From: Chlorops oryzae | Taxonomy: Eukaryota > Arthropoda > Insecta > Diptera > Chloropidae | DNA length: 64,000 bases | Reading direction: 5' to 3' | Assembly (NCBI GenBank): GCA_020466095.1 | Contig: CM035807.1 | Span: 79,136,428-79,200,427 of the forward strand | Shown here: piece by piece, positions 11,770-22,400 of the stretch | How positions within the stretch are numbered: position 1 is the stretch's first letter | How the letters are laid out: every line of letters starts with the position of its first letter | Position numbers and translations under genes: made by a program | Notes under the pieces: generated by a model | What the model saw: the letters and a program-made list of their open reading frames with translations, nothing else | What the model was told of the DNA's origin: nothing | The model's database searches: none

Positions 11770-11962
11770 CCCAGGGTCCGAGGTTCGATTCCCGGCACAG
11801 GCGAAACGGATTGTAATGTTCCAAGCCTGGCACTGGTTTTTCAAAAAATCGCATGTTAGGGGCACACTACATAATAACACATACACTCACACAAACCCAA
11901 GAAAACCTCCTTGGTATCACAATGGGCCTACGGCCTAAGTGGCAGCCATTTCAACCTACCTA
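11770..11962 (+). repeat. SINE with tRNA-like B-box and shared 3' tail
   Basis: Begins near CCGAGGTTCGATTCCCGG (polymerase III B-box), continues CACAGGCGAAACGGATTGTAATG, and ends with CTTGGTATCACAATGGGCC, CTAAGTGGCAGCCA and ACCTACCTACC. The tail is the same as in the SINE at 14163-14370, but the head differs. The upstream A-box half is missing or not recognisable. Confidence 0.7.
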
Positions 11963-13911
11963 CCTTGAACAGAAATCATTGACCAGAATACTCCCTTAAA
12001 ATTATCTAGAGGTTTGTTCAGTTTTGACAACATAATTGTATAATTTTACTTAAAAATTCTTCATTCATTCTTTCAATCATTGATTCGTTCATTCACTCAT
12101 TTATTCATTCCTTCTTCATATTAGAATCGTTTTTCTTGTAAAAAATAGGTACTTCAGTAACTTAAAACAAAGTTTAAGAAAAGTAATACGAAAAACTCAC
12201 ATTAAGACATAAATTACTTTTTCTTTGAAATTTTTTCTAATTTTTTAAACTTATCATATATAAATTTTTATAACTTTTAGTAGGTACATTCCCGATAAAG
12301 TAGATGTTAGAAAGTAAAGAAAGTTTTGTCCATTTTTCCTCATATTTTTCATATTCAAATCTACTTTATTCAATTGTTATTCCCTTTTCATTTTTCTCAA
12401 TAAAAGTTATTTTTTCAATTCGCTTGAGAAAAATTTCTTCTCAAAAGTATCAGCTTCGTGTATTCTTAATAAAAAATGTGGCCTTAATGTATACTAAACA
12501 AAAAGAGAATAAAAAAAACCTTGAATTATGACCCCTTTCTGTATATAAAAACTAAAAAAAAAAAAAATAAAAAAAAACTATTTTTAAAAACTCTGATAAG
12601 AAAAAGTGTTCAAAATACAATGAAATCTTGCCATTGAAAAACGAAACCCCTGTGCATCTTCTTCAACTAAAACAATAAAAACGAAACAATAAATGAAAGG
12701 AAACATTTAAAGTGCAATTCTTTGAAATACTATTCTATTATTCTATTCCAGCAAGAATTGAAAAAAAAATCTAAGAAAAAAAGTTAAGATAATGAATAAA
12801 TAATAAAAGAATTCATTAAATGTTAAGCGTAAAAGTAGGGACTATATTCGTTCATAAGTGGATAATGTCAGATATTCATAAGCTATAAATAAAATAAGCC
12901 TCACGTTTTTCTTAGATAAAAAATTTTTGGTAATCGGTACACTTTGCATTTTACTCCTTCTTCAGTATTTTTTTTTTTTTTTTTTTTTTTTTGCAAAATA
13001 TTTGAAGGGTTTTTAAGCTTTTAGTTCGCATCGGACCCTTTAGGATAAGTCGATTCCAGAGGCTTCACTTGTTACGTACACTGCTTCAATGTATATTTGA
13101 AAAGGTTTCATGGATTCGAACGCTAGTACTGATTACGCTTTAATATGGATGGAAGCAATAGCAACAACAGATTGAGTTCTGAGGCAAAGATTTGCAAAGT
13201 TACTTGCTGGAACCTTGGGTACGCTGAAATTCTCATGTCCTCGAAAGTACAAACGATCGTATTCGAAAGTCTGAGGAGGGCGCTTCCAAAAAAATCTTTC
13301 AGAATAGTTTGATAATCTCTGGTGAAAGACCTGACCATTGTTCAAACGTTTCCTGTAAATGACAAAGCCATTTCTCATTCCCCGTTTAAGTCAACTGACA
13401 TGGTTGTTGCTATTGCATCGAAGTTTCATAAATAGTTATAGTAAAGTAATCCCTTAATTTACAGCCTTCGTCTTATATATTCCTTTTAAAATGATTTGTT
13501 TTTCCAATTTCGTTTTAATTAATTTACATAATTAATTTACATAAGCGATAAATAAAATTACAAACCAAAAAAAAAAAAAAAATTTACTAAATAAATTAAA
13601 AAATACTTTCCGATTGCATTTACAATAATAAAATTTTAAAATACAATGTTTGAGTGTTATAGAAAAACAAAAATACTTGTAAATGAGTAGATACCCCTGA
13701 CTACAGTGTATATTGTACACTTATGTACATAAAAGATAATAAGTTTATGTAAATTATATTGTATGCGTAAAAGATCAGCAAATAAATTTTGTATAAAATG
13801 AAACCGTGAAAACATTATTTGCGATGAGAATGCCAGGACAAAGGTAGGTCATGGTCATCTAATGCAGTAATTTAAGAGAATTAAATTATGCTCTTAGAAC
13901 TTACCCAGCAA
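11963..13911. other. Gene-free AT-rich interval
   Basis: Contains a degenerate TTCATTCATT-like run (about 12060-12118), a T-run at 12968-12993 and several A-runs. The segment 13020-13380 is less AT-rich, and its - strand holds an 81-codon frame (13133-13378) of mixed composition, which I do not recognise. Confidence 0.45.
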
Positions 13912-14781
13912 ACATTTCATTAGGATTCCAATTTATAAGCCCGAAACGAGTAAATAATATTCAGAAAATATGAGGCTCAGATATGTGTGCAAATAAATAA
14001 ATATCTGAAATATTTTGTTTGAGAAGACGGCATCTGATTAGAAATCGAGAGTTCACAGGTTCAAAATCCAAATAGGGCGATCGGAAGCTAATAAAAAAAA
14101 AAATAAACGGCAAGATAAATTTTCATTAGAAACAACCAAGCAAATGAAAACACATTATTGAAATTTTATTTAGGTTAGGTTATGTTGGTGTGGCTGCCAC
14201 CAAGGGTGGCACACTTAGGCCTCACATGGGCCAGTTGTGATACAACGAATGATGGGAAAACAAAGAAAATCGGAAACAGGAAAAAAGACACAAACATCCA
14301 TGACCTGAGCTGGGAGTTGAACTCAGAGCCTCTCGCATCGTAAGTTGACACCTCAACCACAAAGGCCGTCAAAATTTTATTTATTTATAATTATTATTAA
14401 TTTTAGTAATTTAGCGGTAGTTTTCAAGTCATGCATGGACATGTTTATAAAGAAATATGCAGCCATATATGCCGCATATATAAGGAAATAAGAGGCAGAC
14501 GTGAAAAACGAATGAATTTTAATTGAGGGGAAATAAGGGTCATATCTGAATGCAGAATGGCTCATATAAGACTCGTTTGAGTTAGAGTCACATATGAGTA
14601 CGAAAGGAGCCATACGTATGTGACTCTTTTTTGGACTCATTCGATATGTGCGGGTGGATTGGACTTATATAGTTCGACTTTTGCACGACGTTCACCTCTC
14701 TAAAATGTCATTATGAGGGCTCTGAATCCGAATTAGGAGTAGTATATGACTCCATTAGAACTAGGAATGTTTCCTGGGTAC
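13912..14781. mobile_element. TIR element of the ACCCAGCAAACATT family, split by a SINE
   Basis: Left end TACCCAGCAAACATT at 13912; right end AATGTTTCCTGGGTA ending at 14781. The interior has the family's ATATGAGTC/GACTCAT motifs (14540-14770). A SINE occupies 14163-14370. No transposase is present. Confidence 0.7.
14163..14370 (-). repeat. tRNA-derived SINE, near full length
   Basis: On the - strand: GACGGCCTTTGTGGTTGAGG (A-box region), GAGAGGCTCTGAGTTCAACT with a B-box, then GATACAACTGGCCCATGTG, and a tail GTGGCAGCCACACC ending in TAACCTAACCTA. This is the best copy for comparing the split SINE at 2140-3535 and the copy at 27329-27418. Confidence 0.75.
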
Positions 14782-17064
14782 GCTTGTCAAGTTCGATTTC
14801 CCATATTCTGAATAGAATTTAGATTATGTTTCGAGTAATAAGTTTATAAGTATTTTAGCATGGAATTAGAGATTAGTCATATTGTTTGAACGGAACAGGT
14901 ATTTCTTGCATATGTAGGTATATATGTATATTTGTGCGTTCTATTTCTTTGCTATTATTTCGGAAGTAATTTACTTCGAGCGTGACGACAGGCAAACTAC
15001 GTTAAGAACAAATGACCGCAATGATTAACAAATTACCTCAATTGTTTGGAAGACAGTCTTAGTATGTGCCAGGCTCAGAGCGGATTACGTTGTTTCAATT
15101 TCAGGCATATTCAAGAAGACGGTAATGGAAAGTGCTCGTAACCAGCCTTAGGGCCTATTGATAGTTCTATTTTCTGTGCTTAATAATAAATAAGCCTATT
15201 TTATGAGGTAATTGTTTTGCTTTGTTTATTGTCGAACATTATTGCATGAATATTTAAAGATTTTTCAGAATTTAAAGGCAGCTATTTCTGGCCTTCCATT
15301 GAGACCAAAACTGTTTGTACAACGTACTATACATACATATATTGGCCACATTGATAATTGTGAGAGATAAACATTTTATGCTTTCCTCTTTGCCATTGTT
15401 GTCTCGTTGGTTTATTGTTTTCCTTTTTGTTTGCCCACATTGTTATGTGTTCTTTTGGTATCCTATAAAAAGCATTCCTTTAATATATGAACCTATGTAC
15501 ATATGCTAGTGAGCGTAGGTATCTTTGTGCGAGCATATTTATGTATGTTCGAGTTATGAGGGAAAACCATTGCCGACATTGCAAAAATAAATAAAAAAAA
15601 TAAAAAAATTGTTCGTTCGTCTGGATTTGTCACACGCTCGGTGGGTGATTGATTGCGGGTGAAATTAATCATGAAATGATACATTGTGTGCGATGACGAA
15701 CTGAATGGATGAGTAGGTCGGATATATAATTTATATAAGAAGTTTTTATTGGAATATTCGAGTTCGGAATTGTCATCAAATGATGTTGGAATGCCTTCAA
15801 GAGATAATCCCGACGTATTCTCATTCATTTATTTACTTTTTTGTCCTTCTTCGTTTTGTTTTGAAATTTCCTCATTCTTCACTCAATCAAAAAGTTTGAA
15901 AAAGTTTTCGCAAAGTTACTCCCATCCAGTCGTGTGATCCTGTCTCTGTGTGTGTGTGTGTGTGTGTGTGTGGCTGTGTATTTGCGTGTGTGGGTATGCG
16001 AAACGTCCCACTGTGCGCAAAGTACATTTAAAACTCGCTCACGTGTAAGGGGGCTTTGCATTGAAAAGTGGAAAACTCGATTGCGTGTTGCAAGTGATGC
16101 AATCGTGCATGGAACCGCGTACACAGCAAAGTCGCTGTTGCTGTCGCCGTCGCCATCGCCGAGCTTTGGCGGCGTAAAGTTTAAATGAGCATTACCGCGT
16201 TACACCCACAAATATTGCTGAGCTGCTTTATTTTAAAGGGATTTGTTCGGTAGCGTTTGGCGCTTGACTGCCGTGATTCACATCTCCCGATGGAATGCAT
16301 AGTTGTGTTTAAGCAATAGTCACGCACAGGGGCTTTATTTTGCTTTTAATTGCTTCCGATGCGTGCTAAAAAAAAAAAAATCCAATGAACACATAAAGGC
16401 CGCTCAGAATTTAGTCAATTAAAGCCTCCGTGGATTTAGAAATGAAGAGTTTAAATAAGTGGAAAAACTTGCGCATCATTAGGAGTGGACAGTACCTATT
16501 GTCGAGAGGGGCGTGGAGGAAGTGGGATTTCCATCGGATCTCGGGTTCTGGAAGGGACCTAGAAGAGGAACTCCTTTGCAAACGCATTGATAACCTTTTT
16601 TTGAACTCTCGTTTCCCAGCAAACAGAATCCGTCTACGGAAAGGAGTCCTTCAATACCGATTGTAAGAGAGTGGTAACCTTTGTTAAGGAAACAAAACCC
16701 CCGGGCCTCTGATTGCTCACGACGGGCTTGGATGTGGATTAAGAGCAAGGGGGCTTGAAAATGAAAATGATGATCTAATATTACACAATAATTAACCCGT
16801 ACGGAGATTAGCATGAACGGCACGGCAAGGGTCAGTGCTTGAATAACAGTCTAAGGCCATTCATTGACCCATTGAAAAGTTAGAAGGTAAAGCAGTTAAT
16901 TCGGTATTGTACCGATTTTTGAGGCCAGATACCGGTGTACCGAGGAGAAGCTTCGGTAGGTACACCGAAATTTAACGATTTTGCCGTTTTGTTCCGGTTT
17001 TTGCAACGAATCTGTAACGATTTTTGGTTAAAAAAAAAGTTGGTTACGTAAAGCATGACTCTCT
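14782..17064. other. Gene-free interval with a (TG)n microsatellite
   Basis: No recognised gene. A (TG)n run lies at 15948-15972. A GC-richer patch with GTCGCTGTTGCTGTCGCCGT lies at 16130-16175. The segment 16900-17060 has imperfect inverted ACCGG motifs of unknown origin. Confidence 0.45.
15948..15972. repeat. (TG)n microsatellite
   Basis: Uninterrupted TG dinucleotides, about 12 units. Confidence 0.9.
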
Positions 17065-17301
17065 ATATCGAGCCTTAACGGCCAAAAAGACGTAAGCCAC
17101 ACTGAAAAAATTGTTTCTACGATAGGAAGACGTAGAAAAATATTATAGAATCTACGTAAAATACACTGTGGAAGAAAAATGTCCATCATAGATTTTACGA
17201 TTTAAATATCGTAGAATCTACGATGGAAATATCATAAAATACAATAAGTTCTACTGTCAATCTAATTGTTTCTACTGTTTCTCACTTATATTGATATAAT
17301 A

Positions 17302-18345
17302 AAACAAGTAAGAAAGCTAAAGTCGGTCAAGCCCGACTTTGAAATACCCAGCGTCCCGACATTATGAGCGCACTATGTTTTGCTTCTCTATTTGTGGGCG
17401 TGGCAGTGGGAGGGCAACATAAATTATTTCCCTACACCTTTCATTCGGCTTGGTGAACCTATGTTGCAAATTTGAAGCTTCTACGCCTTTTACTTCGGAA
17501 GTTACGAAAAATCTTCATTTGTGGGCGTGGCAGTGGGCGGGCCACATAAAATTTTTTCCTACACCTTTCATTCGCCTTGATGAACCTATGTTGCGAATTT
17601 GAAGCTTCTACGCCTTTTACTTCGGAAGATACGAAAAATCTTCATTTGTGGGCGTGGCAGTGGGCGGGCCACAAAAAATTTTTTGTTACACCTTTCATTC
17701 GCCTCGGTGAACCTATGTTGCGAATTTGAAGCTTCTACGCCTTTTACTTCGGAAGTTATGAAAATTCTCTATTTGTGGGCGTGGCAGTGGGAGGGCAACA
17801 TAAATTATTTCCCTACACCTTTCATTCGCCTTGGTGAACCTATGTTGCGAATTTGAAGCTTCTACGCCTTTTACTTCACAAGTTACGATAAGCCCTTATT
17901 TTTGGGCTTATTTGTGGGCGTGGCTCACGGAGGGCGGCGTCCATTTTTTTCCAGGCTATGTCCCTTTTTGTAGTTTACCAGTACACCAAATATCAATGGA
18001 ATGTGTTGAGTGGTTCGCAAGTTACAAGCATTTTACTGAAAACACATTATATTCATTTGTGGGCGTGGCAGTGGGCGGATGTCTCCCATTTTTACTTAGG
18101 ATCATACTCGGATCCCGATATACCTGTGTGCCAAATTTCGACTTGATTGGTCCAGCCGTTTCGGAGGAGATCCGACCACGGACGGACGGACAGACGGACA
18201 GACGGACGGACAGACGGACATGTCTAAATCGATTCAGTTTTTGATCCTGATCATTTCTATATATATTTTTCTATATCTCCGGAGCTTAATTCTCCCTGTT
18301 ACAAGATTTGCACAAAACTAATATACCCCGCTTACGCTGGGTATA
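17302..18345 (+). mobile_element. Mini-me/DINE-1-type element, family A
   Basis: Starts AAACAAGTAAG, followed by a subterminal inverted repeat (AAAGTCGG ... CCGACTTT). The body holds four tandem units of 127 bp (starts 17391, 17518, 17645, 17772) and degenerate ones, each with GTGGGCGTGGC. A GACA/GACG proto-microsatellite follows at 18179-18220, then a TA-rich stretch, and a 3' hairpin (ATACCCCGC ... GCTGGGTAT). These are the marks of mini-me/DINE-1 non-autonomous Helentrons. The ORFs here are repeat read-through, not genes. Confidence 0.85.
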
Positions 18346-18365
18346 ATTAGCAAGCTAAAATCATA

Positions 18366-18480
18366 TCACGCGATGGCGTAGTTGAAGTGTACTAGACTTG
18401 TAATCTGGAAGGTCCGAGTTCGAACCCTGTCACAGGCCAGAGAAATTGGTGGAAAAATGGAGAATAAAACAGGCAAGGAA
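18366..18480 (+). repeat. tRNA-derived SINE head (Thr-TGT-like)
   Basis: ACGCGATGGCGTAGTTGAAG resembles an A-box region, AGACTTGTAATCT an anticodon arm with TGT, and GAGTTCGAACCC a B-box. It lacks a clean acceptor stem and a terminator and runs into unrelated A-rich DNA, so it is a SINE head, not a functional tRNA gene. Confidence 0.55.
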
Positions 18481-19194
18481 AAAATACGGGGAACAGAAAG
18501 TAAGTTGCCAACCAATAGTTGCTTTCATCGCGCCTTCCAAAACGTCTCGCACAAGCTTTTTCAAGAAATTCCTATAGAATCTTTTTTTAAATTTTTTAAG
18601 CATACAAATTTTGGTAAAATCTTTAATTTCTTAGTTTTTTAAATAATGTAAATGTTAAATTATCTACTTTTCCAAAAAAAAAAAAAACAAAAAAAAATAC
18701 GCTCGCTGGAGCAGGGATCGAACCGGCCGACAATAATTCATATCAAAATTAAGAAGTTATCGAAATGTACTTCAAGATTTGAAACCGTAGTTCCTATGAT
18801 TTGATATCGTAGTTCCTATGAAATAATTAGTTCTAATGCAATATGATTCCCTAGATGGAATATCGTTAAATCTACGTTATATATCGTTGAAATCAATGAC
18901 ATTCCTCATCGTAGAAACTACTGCAAAGCTGTCGTAGAATCTATGATATCTTACAATTGTACCTATATCAATTGCGGATATAATAGATACTACGTCGGGT
19001 ATCATAGATTCTACGACGGAATTTTTTGAGTGCACATGGTTAAGGATTTCTTTTTTTTTATCGAATTGTTTAGGTCACGAGCAGTTCTAATTTTACAGCA
19101 AAAGCAATTTCTCAATTTGATTTTTGGTGTTTACGACGTTTTTGTGGTCAAGGCTCGATATGGTCTACATGAAGGCCATACATATTTCACTTAT

Positions 19195-19454
19195 ATATCG
19201 AGCCCTAACCGCGAAAATAACGTAAGCGACAAAAATCAAATTTCACAGGGCAGCGTTTTTTCTGATCTCTTTGGCATTGACTGTCATACAAATTATAAAA
19301 CTTATCATGAATTATCTCCTTTAATATTGAGATTTTCGTCGTTTAATTTGACTAGGTGAAGAATCGATGGCCGGAGAACATAACATATTTGCATAAAAAA
19401 GTCAATTTCGAAAAATATGTCGCTTACGTTATTTTCGCGGTTAGGGCTCGATAT
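19195..19454. mobile_element. 260-bp MITE, TAT-flanked
   Basis: Near-perfect inverted ends of about 38 bp starting ATATCGAGCCCTAACCGCG and continuing AAAATAACGTAAGCGACA. It is flanked by TAT at 19192-19194 and 19455-19457. It shares its terminus with the outer element at 17065-19161. Confidence 0.85.
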
Positions 19455-19459
19455 TATCC

Positions 19460-22400
19460 AAGGTGTGTGTTTTATGTGAAAACAGACTAAAGCACTTCGA
19501 GCGAGATGACAAAGAATTATCCGAGTAGACCCAAAGATCCTTCTCGCTTTGATCTACTATTTTTTTTTTTAGAAATCGTTAGAGACTTCGCCGATAATTC
19601 TCTAATAGGCTGAATGTCCTGTAATAATCAAAACATTTCGCTTTTGTTGGTGCTGTTCGAGACAAAGGCTCAAAAGTATTTTGCAAAACTCCTTTCTCAA
19701 AGAAAGACACGCTAAAAAGCAAAATATCCATCGAATAGTTCCCAATCAACCATTTTAACAAATGACATTCTACCCTCAAAAAACAACTTTCCCTAATTGA
19801 ATCGCCGCTGAGTTTCCTGGGACTTTGCTCATGGTATTTCATTTCGATTTTCCTCACATTTTTAAGATGTCAGGTAAAAGAAAAATGACTTTTTTGTTTC
19901 TGGTCTTTTTGTTTTTCTTCTTCTTTCTTCGAAGTGTTTAAGGATTCAACGCGAAAATGTGCTGCATTGAAAACGTTATCGGAAGACCAAAGTCGGACTG
20001 AAGATACGACTGGTGGGAATTTCGCTTGAATGATAATGCCATGAAGTTTTGGGGCGGGGGATGCTGACTTTGAATTTCCGCATATAATCGCACAGTTGGC
20101 TCTTGAGCATAAAAGTTATCCACGAAAGTTCGGTGGAAGGGAATTTTAATATTTGATACGTTAGCAAAAAGAAAAAAAAAAAAAAAAAAAAGCCAAAATG
20201 ATACAAACTTGAAACGTACAAAATTCTAGACAAGGTTAAGTAGAGCTGACTTGACACTTGCTGACTCTTCGCTTGGCGATGATGCTGGAACTTTCGCGTT
20301 TTTTACCCTTAAAAAACTGTTGATCTGTCTCTCGAGCTTATGACCCAAATTTCAATAAAGTAGCAGTGTCATCATCCAGTCGGAATGATAAAAGCCACTT
20401 CAATTTTTATGCTGAAATTGCGTCGTACGGTTTTGAATACATGATTCCGAATGAAAAAAAATAATAATAAAAAAAACCGAATGCGATATGACCTCAAAAA
20501 AAAAAAAAAAAAAAAAAACAAGATTCGAGTGAAATGCGAAAAATCTGCTTATCGTTGGTAAATAAAATTAAATAAAGTACTTTTCAATTTCAATGGTGCG
20601 AGCGGAAAACACCTGAATTCCTTCGGATGCGAGATACGGTGAATGAATTTAAATCGGTTTAAAAATAACTTGGCTACATTTTTCCTTTTGCTCTTTGATT
20701 TGCACTCCAATGATTATGCTGCTTGGCTTATTTTTGATATTTCATTAAATACACATTTAAGCCGATAGATTTATACAACAACCAATACGATTTTCCGCTG
20801 AAATAAATCCAGCGTAGGAGTTGCCATTAAGTCGATTGCGTATAATCGCCAAATCGGGCCGGAATAATATTCTCTGCAAAATATCAGAATTTATATTTTC
20901 GATGCAGTGCAAAGAGAAATTCCTTCAATGGAAGAAAAATTAATAATGACTTCTGGGAAAATATTTTTTTTCTCTATAGAGAGAGTTTAAGCCATAGAAT
21001 TATATATAAAACAGTAGTAAATTGAAGCAACGTTTGTAGTTGTGGCAATATTCTCACAGCAGATTATAAAAGCGGATCAATAATCAACACACTGCTTCAA
21101 TGGAATTTCAATTAAGTTAAAAGAGCGCTAACGAATTCTCAGAATACTTATAGCAAGGCCTCAAATTTCGTTTAGTCAAATTGGTTCTAGTTTTTTTTTT
21201 TATGCGATCTCAACAAGTGTGGCGGAGAATTAAGTTGCGCACTTACTTATAACGATATCTCGTAACGCCTTGAATATTTCTTTTTCCTATCTGTTACAAA
21301 GTTTTAGCCTTGCATTTGAAAAAAAAAAAAAAATTGTTTTAGAACGACTAATCCAAGAAAATCACATCTAAGCGCTCCTTAATACCGTTTCTCGACATCA
21401 AAGCTGAAAGATTTTTACCAAAAAATCAGACGAAAAAATTCAAAGTTACCCTCCAAATATCCTCGAAATTTTTTTTATCCATCGCAAATAGTTCAGAACG
21501 TTGAAAATAATTTCTAATCAGTTTTTTTCTTTTGGAAAATCCGCCCAGGGAAAAATGTGCCGATCGCAAATATTCCGACGTTGAATGAACGACCCTTCGT
21601 AGGCACTTCACAAAGTTGTACAAAATTTCCCATTATATTATTCTTAATCGACTTCTGCATCAGTCAATATAAGCGTTAATTTTCTAGGTGCTGGGTTTCT
21701 TGCAGAAAAGTTAAAAAAAAAATGATTTAAAAATTTTACATTGTGCCAGTCTAGGAGCAAGGGTGCGATATGTACCTGAGTATAAAAACGTAAAATTATA
21801 GAACTTTCTTTCATTATTCTTCAAAGCATTTTGGAGCGTGCAATGAGTCAAATATGAAAATCGGATTAGCTCTTTGATAATAAGTTAATGGCAACACGAT
21901 AGACTAAAATATAATTAACTTTTTTCCCATTCCTTCCGAATAAATATCTTCAATTTCCTGCATTTCTTAAAAAATAAAAACTAAAGCTTTAGTTTCCCTC
22001 ATCTTACGACATCGTCGCACAATTTCCTTTTACTGTGTGTGATTGCCTTTGCTGTGCAAGACATTTTTCCTTGTGTGCTATGGAATTTCCCGTCCTTGAT
22101 GTGCTTCTCGAGGCGAAGGCGCTTTGCGTTTCAATTAGCTTGGATAAGTTATTTTCTGCCGGCTATTTCAATCCAAACGATTATGATTCTTGACAGCAAA
22201 TTCGACATAGTTCAAGAAGAGCCGTTCTTTTCTTTAAAGTCGAAACGAAATTGGGAGTAGGTAAGTTTTCACATTTAATTGAAATTAAATAAATATCCGA
22301 TTAATCGCATTTTCACTCTTTTCGAGACATTTTAAGGGATACTTTAAGCTCCCGTTCAATTTATGTTTATGTTTTGCAAGAGAATCTCTCAAAGTATGCA

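Larger units (their letters stand above)
17099..19034. mobile_element. Inner TIR element with CACTNAAAAAATT ends
   Basis: Left CACTGAAAAAATTGTTTCTA at 17099; the right end read inward is GCACTCAAAAAATTCCGTCG. Both arms are full of TCGTAGAATCTACGAT-type motifs (17100-17270 and 18780-19020). It is interrupted by the mini-me element at 17302-18345 and by tRNA-like and A-rich sequence at 18366-18740. Confidence 0.6.
17065..19161. mobile_element. Nested TIR element (outer layer)
   Basis: Left end ATATCGAGCCTTAACGGCC with AAAAAGACGTAA; the right end read inward is ATATCGAGCCTTGACCAC with AAAAACGTCGTAA. These terminal repeats resemble those of the solo MITE at 19195-19454. Inside is a second inverted pair and a mini-me element. 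No clear target duplication was seen for this outer layer. Confidence 0.6.

Noticed and set aside
13133..13378. - strand 81-codon frame as a coding exon
   Set aside because: Composition is balanced but no family is recognised, and an overlapping frame of similar length is equally open.
17391..17900. Regular repeats as a CRISPR-like array
   Set aside because: Units are 127 bp, directly adjacent and similar throughout, inside an insect transposable element; there is no repeat-spacer alternation.
17831..18244. 137-codon ORF as a gene
   Set aside because: It reads through 127-bp tandem units and the GACA microsatellite of a mini-me element; the same frame recurs on the opposite strand at 61459-61872.
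18366..18440. Functional tRNA-Thr gene
   Set aside because: A- and B-box motifs are present but the acceptor stem does not pair and there is no clean T-run; it behaves as a SINE head.
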